Shown piece after piece: positions 12,840 through 24,302 of a stretch of DNA of 64,000 bases. This DNA is from Sialis fuliginosa (taxonomy: Eukaryota; Arthropoda; Insecta; Megaloptera; Sialidae). Both the position numbers and the translations under genes were made by a program. The first letter of the stretch is position 1. The number at the start of each line of letters is the position of its first letter. Below the pieces are notes generated by a model. It searched no databases, was not told where the DNA came from, and worked only from the letters and a program-made list of their open reading frames with translations. The DNA lies in the NCBI GenBank assembly GCA_961205875.1, contig OY540812.1, positions 13,578,001-13,642,000 on the forward strand. The letters are read 5' to 3'.

Positions 12840-14060
12840 GTATTAAATTAGAAAGAATAGTCAACAGCGGATACAAATCATCTCAACAACATAAAATACA
12901 TCTCAACAGTGAAGAACATCTACATAATGGAGATAATCCAACTAATAGATAATAGATATCTACAAAAAATTACATTTATTTGGTGCAACGGTCACGCACA
13001 AATAAAGGGCAATGAAATACCTGATGAATTAGCATGCCAAGCAAGAACCCTAAAAGATACTTTGATACTATACAAGGTATATAAAGACAAGGTAGTCTCA
13101 TCAGCTCCTTGACCAATCAGCGTTGGCGCGGGAATTGACGTAACCACGAAGACATATTCAAATGTTATAAATATATTATAGAATATCAATTACAAAAATG
13201 CCTTTATTTATTCTTGTTTTCATATTTTTTGATATTTTAACAACACATACAATCAAAGAAGTACAAATCCGACGTTGTAAAATCATAAAAAGCTGTCAGA
13301 ATTACAGAACGTAACGTTAACGAATTAAGAATAGTCAAAATGAAGTTTCCAGAATAGACCAAATTGTCTGTGATAGTTTTTATATGGTTTTGCAACGTCG
13401 AATTTGTACTTCTTTTATTGTATGTGTTATGCTCAAATATCAAAAAATACGAAGACAAGAATTATACATTTGTAACATTTGAATACGTCTTCGTGGTGAC
13501 GTCACTGATTGATCAAAGAGCTGATGAGACTACCTTGTCTTTATATACCTTGGGTACTATCCATCTCTCAAGTAGATATCAAAGCACACCTGTTCTTAGA
13601 AGCAGAGCAAAAATGGCAAGAATAATATTTGACCTCTTTAACCAAAAAAGGGCAATTCAATGGAGCCATAAAACCCAAAACTACACGCAAGATTTAGTTT
13701 CACCAAATAAAACAGTCCAGGAGAGCAACAATAATATAATAGCAACGATCCGACTCAAAGTAAACCACACGTCCTATATACATTGCCACCCGTTTGTGCA
13801 TACCAGCTATGATCGACCTATAAGCACATCCTCATTCTATCGTATGTCCCCGTGTACTTAGGCAAACACACACTCTAAACACACAACTCCCATTTCAATA
13901 ATCCGAAGGATCTGTCAGAAAAGGAGAAAATCCACTTGAATATATTTTCTTCGCTTGGCATCGTTATTCATTTGAAAGAAACCAATTAATGAACCAGCTT
14001 ACACAAGATATTCTTCATCCTGCGCTGTTCAATATCGCATCGCTTTTGATTTAATTCAAA
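12840..14060 (+). mobile_element. LINE fragment: RNase H and C-terminal ORF2 region, interrupted by a DNA element
   Basis: At 12940-13065 the + frame encodes FIWCNGHAQIKGNE followed by PDELACQA. This is the GHxxIxGNExxD core of the RNase H domain in jockey/I-type non-LTR retrotransposon ORF2. After the insertion at 13072-13552 the frame resumes (HLSSRYQSTPVL.. then IIATIRLKVNHTSY), the C-terminal part that follows RNase H. Reverse transcriptase and ORF1 are absent, so only a 3' remnant survives. The stop at about 13861 is premature relative to usual family length. Confidence 0.75.
13072..13552. mobile_element. Long-arm inverted-repeat element inserted in the LINE
   Basis: The ends CAAGGTATATAAAGAC and GTCTTTATATACCTTG are perfect inverse complements. 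Pairing continues inward for well over 100 bp (GGTAGTCTCATCAGCTC, GTACTTCTTT and AACGTCG strings on both arms). Flanking 8-mers GATACTAT and GGTACTAT match at 7 of 8 positions, consistent with a hAT-like 8-bp target duplication. No transposase frame is present. Confidence 0.75.
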
Positions 14061-14093
14061 TGTTTATTATTTATTTATTTTTTATTATTTACT

Positions 14094-14740
14094 AGCTGCT
14101 ACCCGCGGCTTCGCTCGCGTGGATTTCGAAACTAATTACAACCCTCCATACGTGACATGAAAATATTTTTCCCATACAAACTTTTACACCCTCTTACCCC
14201 ATTTAAGGGTTTAATTTTGGAAAAAGCTGAAACATGTGTTTCATTGTTTGTATTGAAGAGTATATATTTTAAGTTTCAAGTAAATCTGACCAAAAAATAT
14301 TTTTCCTATACAAACTTATCCACCCCCTTAAGGAGTTAATTTTGAAAAAGCTTGAAATACGCGTTTCATTGTTTGTATTGAAGAGTATTTATTTTAAGTT
14401 TCAAGTAAATCCGACCAAAAAATATTTTTTCGATACAAACTTTTACACCCTCTTTACCCCCTTAGGGGTTGATTATCGAAAAATCCTTTCTTAGTGGATG
14501 GTTACGCCATAAAAGGAAGACACCCTTAAAATTTCACGTTTCTAGGACCAAAAAATATTTTTTCTATACAAACTTTTACACCCTCTTTTACTCCCTTAGG
14601 GGTTGATTATCGAAAAATCCTTTCTTAGTGGATGGTTACGTCATAAAAGGAAGATACCCTTAAAATTTCACATTTCTAGGACCAGGGGTTTCGGCTGGGC
14701 GATGATGAATCAGTCAGGACATGTTATTATATGTATATAG
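14094..14740 (+). repeat. Widespread insect repeat (ACTAGCTGCTACCCGCGGC type) with tandem internal units
   Basis: The 5' end reads ACTAGCTGCTACCCGCGGCT followed by TCGCTCGCG, a common start of interspersed repeats in many insect genomes. The 3' end is the familiar GGCTGGGCGATGATGAATCA-GTCAGGACA type. In between, a unit of about 127-133 bp beginning with AAAATATTTTT..TACAAACTT is repeated about four times (near 14158, 14291, 14418 and 14549). There is no coding capacity. A fragment of the 5' end recurs at 63513-63560 and a mid fragment at 49235-49340. Confidence 0.7.
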
Positions 14741-15104
14741 ATTATTATTCTAGCAACTAGTATGAATGGAAAATTCATACTGGAAAAATCAAATTGTAAA
14801 ATTCCATGTAATCGACAATTTAGTCTAGATTTTTTATGCATAGGGTGTCTTCTTTTACGACATAAACACCTATTAAGAAGGTCAAATACTCTTCTATTAA
14901 AATAAAAATACACTTATATAGCATAGAAACCTTTTAAAGTTTAATCCAAAAAGTGGTAATACAAATGATATTAGATATTATAAATTAATTTAAATATTAT
15001 TATTATAATATTGAAATTATTGTTGTATTTGATCTATCCAAAATGTTGGTTATCTATGTATGTATATATTTTTAATTTATTTCTTAAACTGAGAGCTGGA
15101 TTCT
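14741..15104. other. AT-rich intergenic DNA, nothing identified
   Basis: No gene or paired repeat ends recognised. Confidence 0.5.
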
Positions 15105-15350
15105 TCATTTTAATTAAAGCTACTACCAATAAATAGTTATGTTTTCCTTCCGGTATTATTTATTATGTTATAAAATCGCTTCGCTTAAATAATAAAAATA
15201 ACAATGATAATATAATAAAACCACAAAATCGTCATAACAAATAAACAGAAAAAACAGATTTTCCTTTTTATGCTAAATAAAAACCAAAATATCCTTTAAC
15301 AAAAGCTATCGAAATAACTATTCTTGAAAGATTGTATTAACGTAGGTATT
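15105..15350 (+). repeat. Upstream part of the protease tandem duplication, copy 2
   Basis: Counterpart of 8450-8700; see that entry. It differs by several small insertions and deletions. Confidence 0.7.
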
Positions 15351-15399
15351 TTTAAATTTCATTCAAAATATAATATATAATATACTAATATAATAGGTA

Positions 15400-15690
15400 T
15401 TAGGTTAGATGAGATAAAAGCTACCTTTAAGAAGGAACAGTTTAATCGTAAAATACAAAGTTGTTTTTGTCGACTGGCTTTTCCGCGGAAATTCTGGTTA
15501 TTAGATAAATATATTATGTTAGTGTAATGTGTCATTTTCAAATAATATTTATATTATTTGTGTAACCAAACGAGCTTATTTATGTGCGTAAGTGGTGGGT
15601 TGCATAAAGTAAAAATAATCATGGTTATAGTTAAACGTTAGCATCCAACATACCATAAATGTAATTATGTTTAGAATTATCATTAATCAT
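15400..15690 (-). repeat. Interspersed repeat B, copy 2 (inverted)
   Basis: The reverse complement matches 5880-6185 over several strings (see 5650-6185). It sits between the duplicated 5' flank and the promoter of protease gene 2. Confidence 0.55.
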
Positions 15691-15769
15691 TGCTTGAAAG
15701 CGGATGATAAATTAAACATCATAGTTAACGAATTTTCCAAAAGGAAAATTAGCAATTGCTATCATTTTC

Positions 15770-16310
15770 ATGGCCTATGTTTTATCTTTGAATCAAAAGT
15801 TAACTGTCCCAAAATTTTAGACTCATAGATCAAACTTGTGAACGGCACAAACCGAGTATTTTTCCCATTTGATTAACATGGTAAAAATTACTTTTTTACT
15901 TATGCGTAAATAGCTCGTTGAAAAATGTATTTATTTTAATTTCTTACAACAGCATATTATAAAGAATTTTTCCTACAAAAAAGATCCCAAGTGCTTAATT
16001 CATAAATCGAGTATTTTTTAAAGATATATTCGTTTAAACTTTATCATAAAAAGTAAAATCCAATTTTTATGATAATTTTTAAACAAACACTTATATTTAA
16101 AATTACTGGATTTATGATTTGAGCACTTAATTCTCTACAAAATATCGCTATGAGAAATTTTCAAAAAAAAACCTTTTTCAACAAGCTTTTTACGCTTAAG
16201 TAAAAGACTTTTAGGAAAAAGACTTGGTTTGCGCCGTTCACAGGTTTAATATCTACGAGTCTAAAATTTTGGGACGGTTAACTTTTGATCCAAAGCTTAC
16301 ACATAGGCCA
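15770..16310. mobile_element. Foldback element upstream of protease gene 2
   Basis: The left arm begins TGGCCTATG and contains CAAAAGTTAAC, CCCAAAATTTTAGACTC and GTGAACGGC. The right arm carries the complements in reverse order and ends CATAGGCCA. Pairing extends patchily to the centre, where ATTCATAAAT and ATTTATGAT strings also face each other. The element is about 540 bp with no coding capacity. Confidence 0.7.
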
Positions 16311-16900
16311 ATGGGACCGAAAAAATAAAAATTAAAAAAAAAACACCCTAATATATGTACAGTACATAGTATATCTTCATCGAACATGTACCTACTCAAG
16401 ATTACGAAATGGGATTCATTAAAAACTTGATATGATATGTAATACACACACACACACACTCCCGAAAAAATGTTTGTTTTATTTTGCTGGAAATCCTATA
16501 AATACATATCTATCTTTTACGTTAAATGTCGACTTTCCAGGGCTTGTAGCGCAAAAACTAGCCATAACTGGAGATTATACCCAGCAAAACATTTGTTCAA
16601 GATCATAAGAAATACGAAATATTAAAAAAAATCCAATTTCACATGGAACCATTTTCCATAAGATTTGTGCAGGGCTCTTCTGGTCTCTAAGAGTTATTGT
16701 TGGCACCATTTAAAAAAGTTTTGAGAAAACCGGTTTAACGATTGACTTAGAGATAACAAAATCATAAAGTGCAAATATTTTAAATAAAGCAGTTAAGATT
16801 ATCTTTTAGCTTTTTGGCATTTTCGTATAAAATTGAAGAAAAATAACGGATATGTATTATGTATATTATGATGTGTTATTGAAAGGATAAGTTAAGTTCA
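16311..16900. other. Intergenic DNA upstream of gene 2 promoter, with a short AC microsatellite
   Basis: An AC dinucleotide run lies at about 16443-16460. Nothing else can be assigned. Confidence 0.5.
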
Positions 16901-17010
16901 ACAACGTTTCAGTTTACAGGTATTGTGCGTCAAAAGTAAAAAATGGGGTGGAGGTAATACGTCATAACGGTCATATAAAAATACTTCAGCATTTCATGAT
17001 TGGATTATAA
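16901..17010 (+). promoter_or_regulatory. Core promoter of protease gene 2
   Basis: Same layout as gene 1: CAACGTTTCAG, GTGCGTCAAAAGTA, TACGTCAT (16958-16965) followed by AACGGTCA, then TATA box ATATAAAA at 16973-16980. The start codon lies about 140 bases downstream of the TATA box. Confidence 0.7.
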
Positions 17011-17114
17011 ACGCACCGTATTTACGGACAGCTAGAAATAAGAAAATAGTCCTTTAAGGGTACAATACAGTACATATTTGTTTATCTAAAAAAGTGATTT
17101 TAAATTGATCTAAA

Positions 17115-20100
17115 ATGTTTAAATTATATTCAGTGTTACTTTTGTGTTCGGTAACCGTTATTAGTGTATCTGCTTTCCCGAGGGAAATACGATCTCGTAA
17201 GTCTATTTAATAAATTTGGTTTCTGGATAGTTTTTGTCCGTTTTACTTCTGAACTGCTTATATTATTAAAAATATTGTTCATAATTATAATATAATATTT
17301 TAGCATTATCCTCAAATGTGTGCTGGGGTAGATTTTTTGTCAGTTTTCCAATATAGGTAATATATAATACTTATTGTCGTAGTTACCAGTTCTTTAAAAC
17401 TTTTTTTTAGCAAGCCGGTTCTTTATAATTTAGCAGCACACTTCTGGTTATTGTTGATAGTAATAAGTAATAATATCGTTTTATTGAGATAATTGTAATA
17501 TTGAAATGTGGCTATAAAATATAGGAAATAATAAAAAATCAATGCGGTCAACCGCTGAGAAATATATACCTATTTATAAATACTTTTTTAATCGAAGTAC
17601 GGTATATAATATATTATAAAATACAGTAGGTACTATATTTTGCAAGAATGTACTATTTTTTTAAATTGAAATATATTAGAACTAAATTTTAAGTAGACTA
17701 TGATAATTACAAAAAAATGATATTACTCTGGGTAAAGTGTCTATTCTCTTTATCATATTACAATATTTGACAATTAAAGTTTTGTATACCTACTGTGTAT
17801 CTTTTAAAATAACATTGAGAAAGTATAAGGATTTCTAAAGAATTATATTTTTAATTTTAACATGTTTTACCATAGTTTGATTTTTGAAAAATGGTCATCA
17901 GGGGTCATATTAATATGCAGTTCCAGCTTGTTTGTGCAAATTTAAATAAGCAGTTCGAAATGTTACTTTGTACTGTACCTAAGAAAAAATAACAGATACT
18001 ACAATACATTTCGAACTGCATATTTGAATTTTAGAGCTACAAAAATAAGCTAGAACAGCATACTAAAATAACCCTTGATGGTTAGTGCTATTAAAAAGAG
18101 TTTTTTTTCACAAAAAGTAAAATTTAAATGTAAACAAAAAAGAAATAAATATATCTAAATTAATTACTTTTTTGTTTCAGTTCATGCCGGCGATACTTGT
18201 AAGTTCCATGGTGAAGAAGGGAAGTGTGTGTTGATTCCTGAATGTCCTCCAGCTGTAGGCGAGGTTGAAGTTTGGCGCAGACATTCCTACCCTCGTTGTG
18301 GATTTGACGGATTGTGGGAAATAGTGTGCTGTCCACTTCAGTACATTAATAAAGATAATGGAATTATAAAGGAACCAGAATTTGTTGCCAAGACGGTATC
18401 ACCACTTACAAAGTCTAAGGAAAGAATAAGTCAAACAGGTTAGAAAATAATTATTTTGAAATTTGTTGTGTTCGAATTGTAAAGTTTTTATTTACATATG
18501 GTTTACGATTTTTTAGTAAATTTAGTTTTGAAGTTGGGTAGTTTCATCAAACCAGTAGGAATAAGTTATTACAATTAATTAAATACTCAAAATGAATGAA
18601 ATACTGAAATTTCAGATTTTTTGACCAACTCGTTTTTAAGAAAATAAATTTTAAAGTTCAGTTGTAATACTTGACGTTAAATGGCGGTTGATGAAAATAG
18701 AATGTTAATAGATAGAAAAATAATAAAAATCAATTTAAAAAACAGTAAGATTGATTTGAAAATTAAAGATATTGACAAGTATATATTTATGTAATTATTT
18801 AGATAAGAATTAGAAGTTTCGACTGTAGAATTATTAAAAAAAACAATATAAGAAACTCGAAAAATGTGTGAAATGATGTATAAATATTTTAAACTAATGC
18901 GTAACATTGTAAAATGACAAGTAATGACAAATACCTGAGTGCAAGTGAGAAAGACAGGTCGTAGTTTTGGCAACAGCGAACACTGCGTCCTATTCCACCT
19001 CCTGCTCCTCAAAAGTAACTTACCAACCTCCTTAAATAAAAGTTCCTACACAATTAATATAAAAACAATATAAAATATTCATTTCTATTATATTTATATA
19101 TGTACATGTAGTTAGTTTTCTAAAACTTTTTTACACCTATCAACAGAGAAGAATCTCAATCCATATAGTATATTGAGTTTTGTCAGTTTAGTGAAAAAAT
19201 AGGCGTATTACCTTCAGCAACTTATTTTTAACTATAAATATTTATATATTTATTTAATTTACAGAATGTGAATTATACAAAAATGAACTACCTGTTTATG
19301 TAGTAAATCGCGTACTAGGAGGAGTTGATTCGACTATTGGAGATTATCCTCATATGGTATGTTTCTTAGAGTTAATATAAAAAATCGTTATTTTTTTGGG
19401 CAGATGATATACTGGATTTTTTTTTATTTTTGTGGCCACATAAGTTTTTTTTTTTTAAATACAATATATTATATAGTGTTATAGAATGGAGTTAACATAA
19501 AATGAAAATAAATGCAAATGAATATTCATAATTTATATATTATTATCATTACAGGCTGCGCTTGGATATTCCTCATCGACAGAAGGCAAATATAACTTTG
19601 ATTGTGGAGGTACTTTAATATCCAAAAGATACATTTTAACAGCGGCCCATTGTATTCGCCGGTTGGACAATAAGTTACCTCTCATTGCACGTTTGGGAGC
19701 AATTGATTTGCGGGCAGGTAGCGTTAACTCCAGCGTAGAATATGTTAAAAGAGGAGTAGGCGTTGACTACTCTATAGATAACCGTTTGGCTCATCCACAA
19801 TACCAACCTCCAGAGCATTACCACGATATAGCGTTGCTTCATTTAAGTTTGGATGTTAGATTCACAGTCGACATATACCCAGCTTGTTTGTACACATCAT
19901 CTGGAAACCCTAAGGAGAAACTTACTGTAACTGGATGGGGGCAAAATGAAACTTGTAAGTGTTTTGATTTGATAATTCTTATGTATTGTTATGTATTGAT
20001 GATGTAAATGTGGCAAATATTTGTTATGACAAAAATGTAAGTGTTTGGGATTAAATATTATTTGTGGGTTCATAGTAAATTTTTTAATGCTTCTTATCTC

Positions 20101-20733
20101 ATGACATTGATAGTATCAAGTCTGTCAGATTAATATACATTTATGTCATTTTTAATTTGGAATTTTAAGGGCTACTAAATTAATATTACTAGCTAGAAAT
20201 AAATTAATTATTTTATTTTATGACATTCTTTTTCAACAATTTTTTTTATAAATACTGAAAGTAACACTGAAAATAAATATCACAATGAAGCTAATCATAA
20301 AAATAAACAGCTACAGACTTGGCGTCAGCGCTCCAGGGTTTTAAAACTAAAATTTCGAAAAAATATTGTATTTATCGTTTATCATAAATTATTTATATTT
20401 ACAGATGAACAACAAACTTACAATATTTTACAAAACGTACAACTTACCGCAGTAGATATAGAATCTTGCAACGAAATATACGAAAATAACCATGGTCGTC
20501 GTTTACCGCGAGGAATTTCAAATGAACAGATCTGCGCTACTGGTGGACTCGAAAAGGACGCTTGCCAAGGAGACAGTGGTGGACCTATGCAAGTACGTTC
20601 AGTAGGAGACTTCATCTGGCAAGTGGTTGGAGTCACCTCTTTCGGTGTCGACTGTGGAACCACAATTCCAGGAGTTTACACAAGAGTGTCGAGTTATTTG
20701 GATTGGATTGAATCAGTTGTATGGCTTCCTTAG
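17115..20733 (+). CDS. CLIP-domain serine protease 2 (snake/persephone-like), complete, 5 exons
   Basis: Exons: 17115-17196, 18181-18438, 19265-19356, 19555-19954 and 20405-20733, giving 386 residues with the same intron phases as gene 1. It has a signal peptide, one CLIP domain with six Cys, activation site NRVLGG with a classical Arg before the bond, and an S1 domain with TAAHC, DIALL and GDSGGP plus the trypsin-type Asp. Most of exon 2 and the first 100 bases of exon 4 are essentially identical to gene 1. Exon 3 (about 77% by hand count) and exon 5 are much more diverged. The two paralogs therefore share a regulatory domain but may differ in activating enzyme and surface loops. Intron 1 holds a small foldback element. 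Confidence 0.93.
17895..18080. mobile_element. Small foldback MITE in intron 1 of protease gene 2
   Basis: The left arm, TCATCAGGGGTCATATTAAT-ATGCAG..CAGTTCGAAATG, is mirrored by CATTTCGAACTGCATA..ACCCTTGATG on the right. About 190 bp, almost entirely arm. It is absent from intron 1 of gene 1, so it inserted after the duplication. Confidence 0.7.
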
Positions 20734-20824
20734 TATTGGTATTTGTGATATTTATTGTAGGTATTGTGATATTGACTTATTGTAAATAATTGATTTTATT
20801 TATTTTAACTATTTCTATAATAAA
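20734..20824 (+). terminator. 3' UTR and polyadenylation signal of protease gene 2
   Basis: AATAAA at 20819-20824, about 86 bases after the stop. Sequence homologous to the distal 3' flank of gene 1 appears further down (about 21360-21460), so a longer 3' UTR is possible. Confidence 0.5.
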
Positions 20825-20918
20825 TACCAAAAAGGTATGCAATCATTCCTTTTTAAATGAATTCTTTAATATTGAAGAATATATTTATATGTAATATTTA
20901 CATATTATGTATAAAACA

Positions 20919-21055
20919 CTAGTGTCGATAAGGGCGGTTTTGCGCCCTTGTACTTTTCACATAGACCATTTTCTTCATCTGTCGGGACTATAAGAAAGTG
21001 AAAAATTAGCCTTTGTAAATTGTGCGGGAGCGCAAAACCGCCCTTATCGATACTG
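20919..21055. mobile_element. Short MITE in the 3' flank of gene 2
   Basis: Inverted ends of the form AGTRTCGATAAGGGCGGTTT followed by TGCG face each other across about 80 bp. The high-GC ends stand out from the AT-rich surroundings. The element interrupts the 3' flank that genes 1 and 2 otherwise share. Confidence 0.65.
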
Positions 21056-21133
21056 GTCCTTTTTATATTATTTACATACGGGTAACAATCTTTTTGGAAG
21101 AATTTTTTCTTCATATTTATACTCAAATACTTA

Positions 21134-21232
21134 AGTTCATTTATTTATTTATTTATTTATCTATTTATCTATTTATCTATTTATCTATTTATCTATTTAT
21201 CTAGTTATCTAGTTATTTATTTATTTATTTTA
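21134..21232 (+). repeat. Tetranucleotide microsatellite (TTTA/TCTA)n
   Basis: About 100 bp of TTTA units grading into TCTATTTA units and back. Confidence 0.9.
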
Positions 21233-21359
21233 CTTATAAATAAGTACAAAGAAAAGTGTGAATATAAATAAATATTAAACATGTATGTACATATATTAGT
21301 GCCAAAAATATTGAGATAATTATTATGTGAAATATGATTAGACATAAGTTAAACACTAA

Positions 21360-21500
21360 TTCAAGTATTTATTATTGAATAATTATGATCTCAAATTTAT
21401 ATTTATATTTATTGTTTTTTTGATATTGTCATGTTTATGTGCAAATGCGCTTATTTTACTGTGTAGTATTTTATAGGTATAAGAAATATATTATTTCTAA
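21360..21500 (+). repeat. Distal 3' flank shared with protease gene 1
   Basis: Strings ATTTATTATTGAATAATTA, ATTGTCATGTTTAT and GCAAATGCGCTTATT match 12580-12680 behind gene 1. They mark the downstream limit of the tandem duplication. Confidence 0.65.
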
Positions 21501-22010
21501 AACAATATTATTTTATTATTCTACTTGAAAGTTTATTATAAAAGATATAATATCAAAAATTTATTTATTTAATAACATCTGTGTTGTTAGTACGGAACAA
21601 TTTTTTACCCCTTTAGTTAGATTTAGCAACGAATTTCGAAATTAGATTAAAACTAATGTTATTTTTATTTTTTATACTAGGATACTTTATTACATTGAAA
21701 AAATATCATAATTGTGAAATAGTGCATATAATTTACAATGTTCTTTTAACTACTAATGTCGGGACCACATTAGTAGATATTTACGCCGAGTATTGCTTTC
21801 GGCGTAAATTAAGCGTTAACAAAATATTAGTGGTGTAGTACTAAATAATTATGTACCGGAGTGCTACTAATCATTTTCTAATACTAATTAATGAATAAGT
21901 TGTTAATATGGGAAAATTTTTAGTATAACAATAATAAATATTTTTTCATATGTTCCGGTGTGCTCTGGCCCGACTACACCACTGACAATGAGTGTAGACA
22001 TAAATTTACA

Positions 22011-22556
22011 AGGTACTGGCACCAGTCTTGGATATGACCCCAGTAATGACTATTTTTAAATTAAATGTACTGAATTAGAAATATTTATTGATATTTGATT
22101 ACTACCATTTCTGAATATTAATCTATATACATTTAACTGTCTTACAGCGTGATTTGATGACAATCGGCCAATAGGTGTCATACAATTTATTTATTAATTA
22201 TTATATTATCATAGAAACTACTTTACATTGTTTCAAATTTGACGATTATTTCTTTTATATCTTTTGTGTTGTAGTACTTATCATTTTGTAATAATTAGCA
22301 AGTGTCCATTACTGCGTGCTCATTACTGGTTTTACTTTATCCATTACTGGAGAAAAAATATAAACAAAATAAAAGGCTATTATTAAAAAAAACTATATTT
22401 GCGGACTTTGGTAATTAATTAATAAATAATTTATTAAATAAAGAGTTACTTGTTTTATTAGTAACATGAGCTTATGAGAATTACAAAAAATAGTCCAGTC
22501 AATCACAAAAACAGTAAATCTTGCTATAAAGCGGGCTATAGCTGGTGCAATTACAT
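22011..22556. mobile_element. MITE family A, copy 2
   Basis: Same element as 1966-2476. The left end AGGTACTGGCACCAGT is intact, while the right end has diverged (GCTGGTGCAATTACAT). Internal strings such as CAGCGTGATTTGATGACAAT and CAATCACAAAAACAGTAAAT are retained. Confidence 0.7.
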
Positions 22557-23970
22557 TATGTGATTGCACATTTATTTTGACGAATAGTTTGCTACATTCA
22601 AATTAAACTGGACTAAAACACGATAAAATAAATATTTTATTTTCCCATATCTGATAGATTGTTAGTGTAAACGTTTGTTGCTTTCATTAAAATTACCATC
22701 TTATTAAGAAGAAAATTGAATTAAACATATCCATCAAAATAAAAATCAAGATGGTGGTGGTTAGTGTTACTTCTTGATAAATTCTCGAGAAAAATGTTTA
22801 TTTTGTATTTCTCATTTATATATGTTTTTATTTTATTTATTTATAAAAAAAAAAAACGAATTTCTCAAGAATTCTAGAGATTTCTCTTCTCGAGGAATCA
22901 GAAATATCAAGAAAAAAAACAGTGGTTTACTACATTGTTATTTGATGAATGTACAGATCATTCCTAAAACTTTTTAAAGAAACACTTACTAACATGTTGG
23001 TCACAGACTCAGCAAGAACGTTAAATTTTCGGCGAAAGTCTTTGCGTAGAATTCTACATTCAACACACGACGTTTTGTAATAATTTGGATGTGAACCCAG
23101 CTTAAAATAAAAAGTAAAAAAATTCAGTAAGTCTATAAATAGATATATAGTTAAGTAGGTACATATGATAAGTAGGTATGCATTTTAAATAAAATTACCA
23201 TAAAAATAAAGTAAATCACAAATATCATTAAATTACCTATTTCTAAATATAGATATTAGTATAATTTGCGGTCTTTTTAAGAAATTTAGTATTGAATGTT
23301 GAACGAACCTAAATGCAAATATATTACTAACTTCCGTAAGTATTGAAAAATAGGAAAATGTAAGTATGTACGTGGAAATGCATCGGTCAATGGTATTCAC
23401 TGTTATCAACAAAATTCAAAGAAAAATATTTTATTAAAAATAACTTATATATCTATTTATTAAAAAAAAAGTTTTTTTTTAAATGTTATGAATCTATACT
23501 TAAATTAATTATAGTCGATTTTTTTGAAATTTTTTTATTTAAACATTGAATTTTCATAAAATATCATGTATTTTAATTTAAAATAAATAAGCAATATTAT
23601 TTCGATTATTAGGGTACCTAAAAAACCGAGCAATTTGTGGTTTGAGGTTTCTTGATACACATATAAAATACTAGTTTTAGTTTGTTGTTATAATTGTTAG
23701 TTTTCATGTATCCGAAATCAAGCAACATATCAAGTCTTTCATAATTAATTTTAAATAAAAAAGTTGTATAATCACGCAATGGCTGTCTAAAGGAACCATT
23801 CAGGTCCAGGGACATAAACATTTTAATACAAAATAATAATAATTTTAATACTTGAACTTAATATTTTAAATAAATATCCTTATAACAAAAAAAATGTATA
23901 ATAAAAACATAAAATATCGATAAACAAAAACCATACTATAAACATTGTCATCAAGGAAAAACATCAAACA
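22557..23970. other. AT-rich intergenic DNA, nothing identified
   Basis: No exon or repeat boundary identified between MITE copy 2 and the promoter of protease gene 3. Confidence 0.55.
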
Positions 23971-23975
23971 ATCTA

Positions 23976-24110
23976 CCAACGTTTCGGCTCGCCGCAAGAA
24001 TGATGCATCAGACAGTATAACAAGTGGGAGACGATGACGTCACGGTGTTGTTTCATATATAAAACGGTTCTTCATTTCACGGTTCAGTCACATACGCAGG
24101 TGAAATAAAA
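23976..24110 (+). promoter_or_regulatory. Core promoter of protease gene 3
   Basis: CAACGTTTCGG, ATGATGCATCAGACAG, then a perfect TGACGTCA palindrome at 24035-24042, a TATA box TATATAAA at 24056-24063, and TCAGTC at 24084-24089, which fits the arthropod initiator 28 bases from TATA. The order matches genes 1 and 2. The start codon at 24303 leaves a 5' leader of about 215 bases. Confidence 0.75.
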
Positions 24111-24302
24111 GTCTAGCAAGAAACACTTGGACTAAGACGGGTCACTCGACTCGCTGCTTCACAGTGCGCGTTGTGTTGAGTGCTTATTATTTTCGTCAGT
24201 TTGATAAGTTTTTTTAGTCGACCTTCTCTGGATGTTATTTTCTTCGTCACATTAGCTTCAAGATCTTGTTGTTGTTAGTATAGTTTTTATCCACGCGCAA
24301 CA

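Noticed and set aside
18677-19012. A 111-codon - strand frame in intron 2 of protease gene 2
   Set aside because: It lies within an intron, ends in a low-complexity Ile/Ser/Phe-rich tail typical of AT-rich noncoding DNA, and shows no domain. The GC-richer start may be repeat-derived.
24035-24042. TGACGTCA as a proven CREB site
   Set aside because: The palindrome is real and conserved in position, but the binding factor cannot be determined from sequence. It is reported only as CRE-like.
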